Below, in pieces: positions 4,709 through 5,461 of a stretch of DNA of 5,461 nucleotides. Position 1 is the first letter of the stretch. Each line of letters opens with the position of its first letter. The stretch is from assembly GCA_050010255.1 (NCBI GenBank), contig JBEKLJ010000221.1, positions 1 through 5,461 on the forward strand, written 5' to 3'. Under the pieces are notes generated by a model. It was not told where the DNA came from and searched no databases. It worked only from the letters and a program-made list of their open reading frames with translations. The position numbers and the translations under genes are program-made. The stretch is from JBEKLJ01 sp050010255. GTDB taxonomy: Bacteria > Acidobacteriota > Terriglobia > Bryobacterales > Bryobacteraceae.

Positions 4709-5461
4709 ATGGCCATCCTCGTGACCGGCGGCGCCGGCTACATCGGCAGCGTGACCGTGGAACTCCTGCGAGAACGGGGCGAACAGGTGGTGGTGCTCGA
4801 CGACCTCCGCAGGGGCCACCGCGCGGCGCTCGACGCCGACGTGCCCCTCTATGCGGGCGAAGTGAAGGACGCCGCCCTGGTGGCCCGCATCGCGCGCGAG
4901 CATTCCATTGACGCCTGCATTCACTTCGCCGCGCTGATCGAGGCCGGCGAATCGGTCCGGGACCCGGCGCTGTACTTCGAGAACAACAGCGCGCAGACCA
5001 CGCAGTTGCTGCGCGCCCTGCTCGACTGCCGGATCACCCACCTGGTCTTCTCATCGACGGCGGCCGTCTACGGCGAGCCCGGGGAGACGCCCATCAGCGA
5101 AGAGCACCCGCAATGGCCGGCCAACCCCTACGGCTGGTCGAAGTTCTTCATCGAGCGGATGCTGGAAGCCTGCGACGGCGCCTACGGATTACGGTTCGTC
5201 GCGCTGCGATACTTCAACGCCGCTGGCGCCACGGAGCTCCATGGCGAGCACCACGACCCCGAGAGCCATCTGATCCCCAACGTGCTGAAGGTGGCGCTCG
5301 GCCAGCGTGACTCGGTCTCCGTGTTCGGGCGCGACTATGCGACGCCGGACGGCACCTGCGTGCGCGACTACATCCACGTGGCCGACCTGGGGAGGGCGCA
5401 CCTGCTCGCCCTGGACTACCTGCGCGGCGGCGGCCGCTCAGAGTGCGTCAACCTCGGCAAC
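4709..5461 (+). CDS. galE: UDP-glucose 4-epimerase (3' end outside window)
   Basis: The frame runs open from the ATG at 4709 to the window edge and gives 251 residues of an expected 325-340. GalE interconverts UDP-glucose and UDP-galactose with tightly bound NAD, serving galactose entry (Leloir pathway) and supply of UDP-galactose for surface polysaccharide. It belongs to the extended short-chain dehydrogenase family. Visible motifs are the NAD-binding GGAGYIG (7-13), DDLRRG (31-36), IHFAALIEAGESV (71-83), SSTAAVYG (115-122), NPYGWSK (139-145) with catalytic Tyr141 and Lys145, LRYFNAAGA (166-174), HLIPNVLKVALG (187-198) and the GalE signature TPDGTCVRDYIHV (212-224). Thr117 replaces the Ser of E. 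coli GalE (Ser124), a usual substitution that keeps the hydroxyl. Substrate breadth (UDP-GlcNAc or not) cannot be judged because the residue equivalent to Cys299 lies beyond the edge. It is divergent from the isomerase-kinase operon across a 138-base region that holds two operators. Confidence 0.94.
   Translation, partial: MAILVTGGAGYIGSVTVELLRERGEQVVVLDDLRRGHRAALDADVPLYAGEVKDAALVARIAREHSIDACIHFAALIEAGESVRDPALYFENNSAQTTQLLRALLDCRITHLVFSSTAAVYGEPGETPISEEHPQWPANPYGWSKFFIERMLEACDGAYGLRFVALRYFNAAGATELHGEHHDPESHLIPNVLKVALGQRDSVSVFGRDYATPDGTCVRDYIHVADLGRAHLLALDYLRGGGRSECVNLGN

Overview
The window is a high-GC bacterial chromosome segment with strong G/C preference at third codon positions. It holds three complete genes and two genes cut by the window edges. 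The gene types, the overall style and one intergenic palindromic element recall soil Acidobacteriota (Bryobacterales/Solibacter-like). That assignment is an impression from memory and was not tested by a database search.

Layout, left to right. Positions 2-613 (+) encode the C-terminal part of a large protein that resembles the end of a glycoside hydrolase family 2 type enzyme. Positions 692-1426 (+) encode an exported cyclophilin-type peptidyl-prolyl isomerase. A hairpin at 1437-1464 separates it from a convergent minus-strand operon. That operon, read from about 4621 down to 1492, encodes an L-fucose/L-arabinose isomerase family protein (start 4570) followed by a ribulokinase-type FGGY sugar kinase (start 3066). 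The 94-base gap between these two genes carries a palindromic, repeat-like element. At 4709 a UDP-glucose 4-epimerase gene (galE) starts divergently and runs off the right edge.

The isomerase and kinase form a coherent pentose catabolic pair: aldose to ketose, then ketose to ketose phosphate. L-arabinose to L-ribulose to L-ribulose 5-phosphate is the most economical reading. The isomerase is not classical AraA but belongs to the FucI-related family, so the substrate is not settled. No epimerase (araD), transporter or regulator gene is inside the window.

The best regulatory signal is in the divergent 4571-4708 region. Two LacI/GalR-type operators have centres 32 bp apart, about three helical turns, and cover the -35 and -10 of a plausible promoter for the isomerase-kinase operon. 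This predicts repression by a LacI-family regulator encoded elsewhere. At the galE start there are two overlapping start contexts, the better-spaced ribosome binding site serving an out-of-frame 8-codon ORF.

I found no RNA gene, CRISPR array, insertion sequence or defence system, and nothing that amounts to a previously undescribed system.
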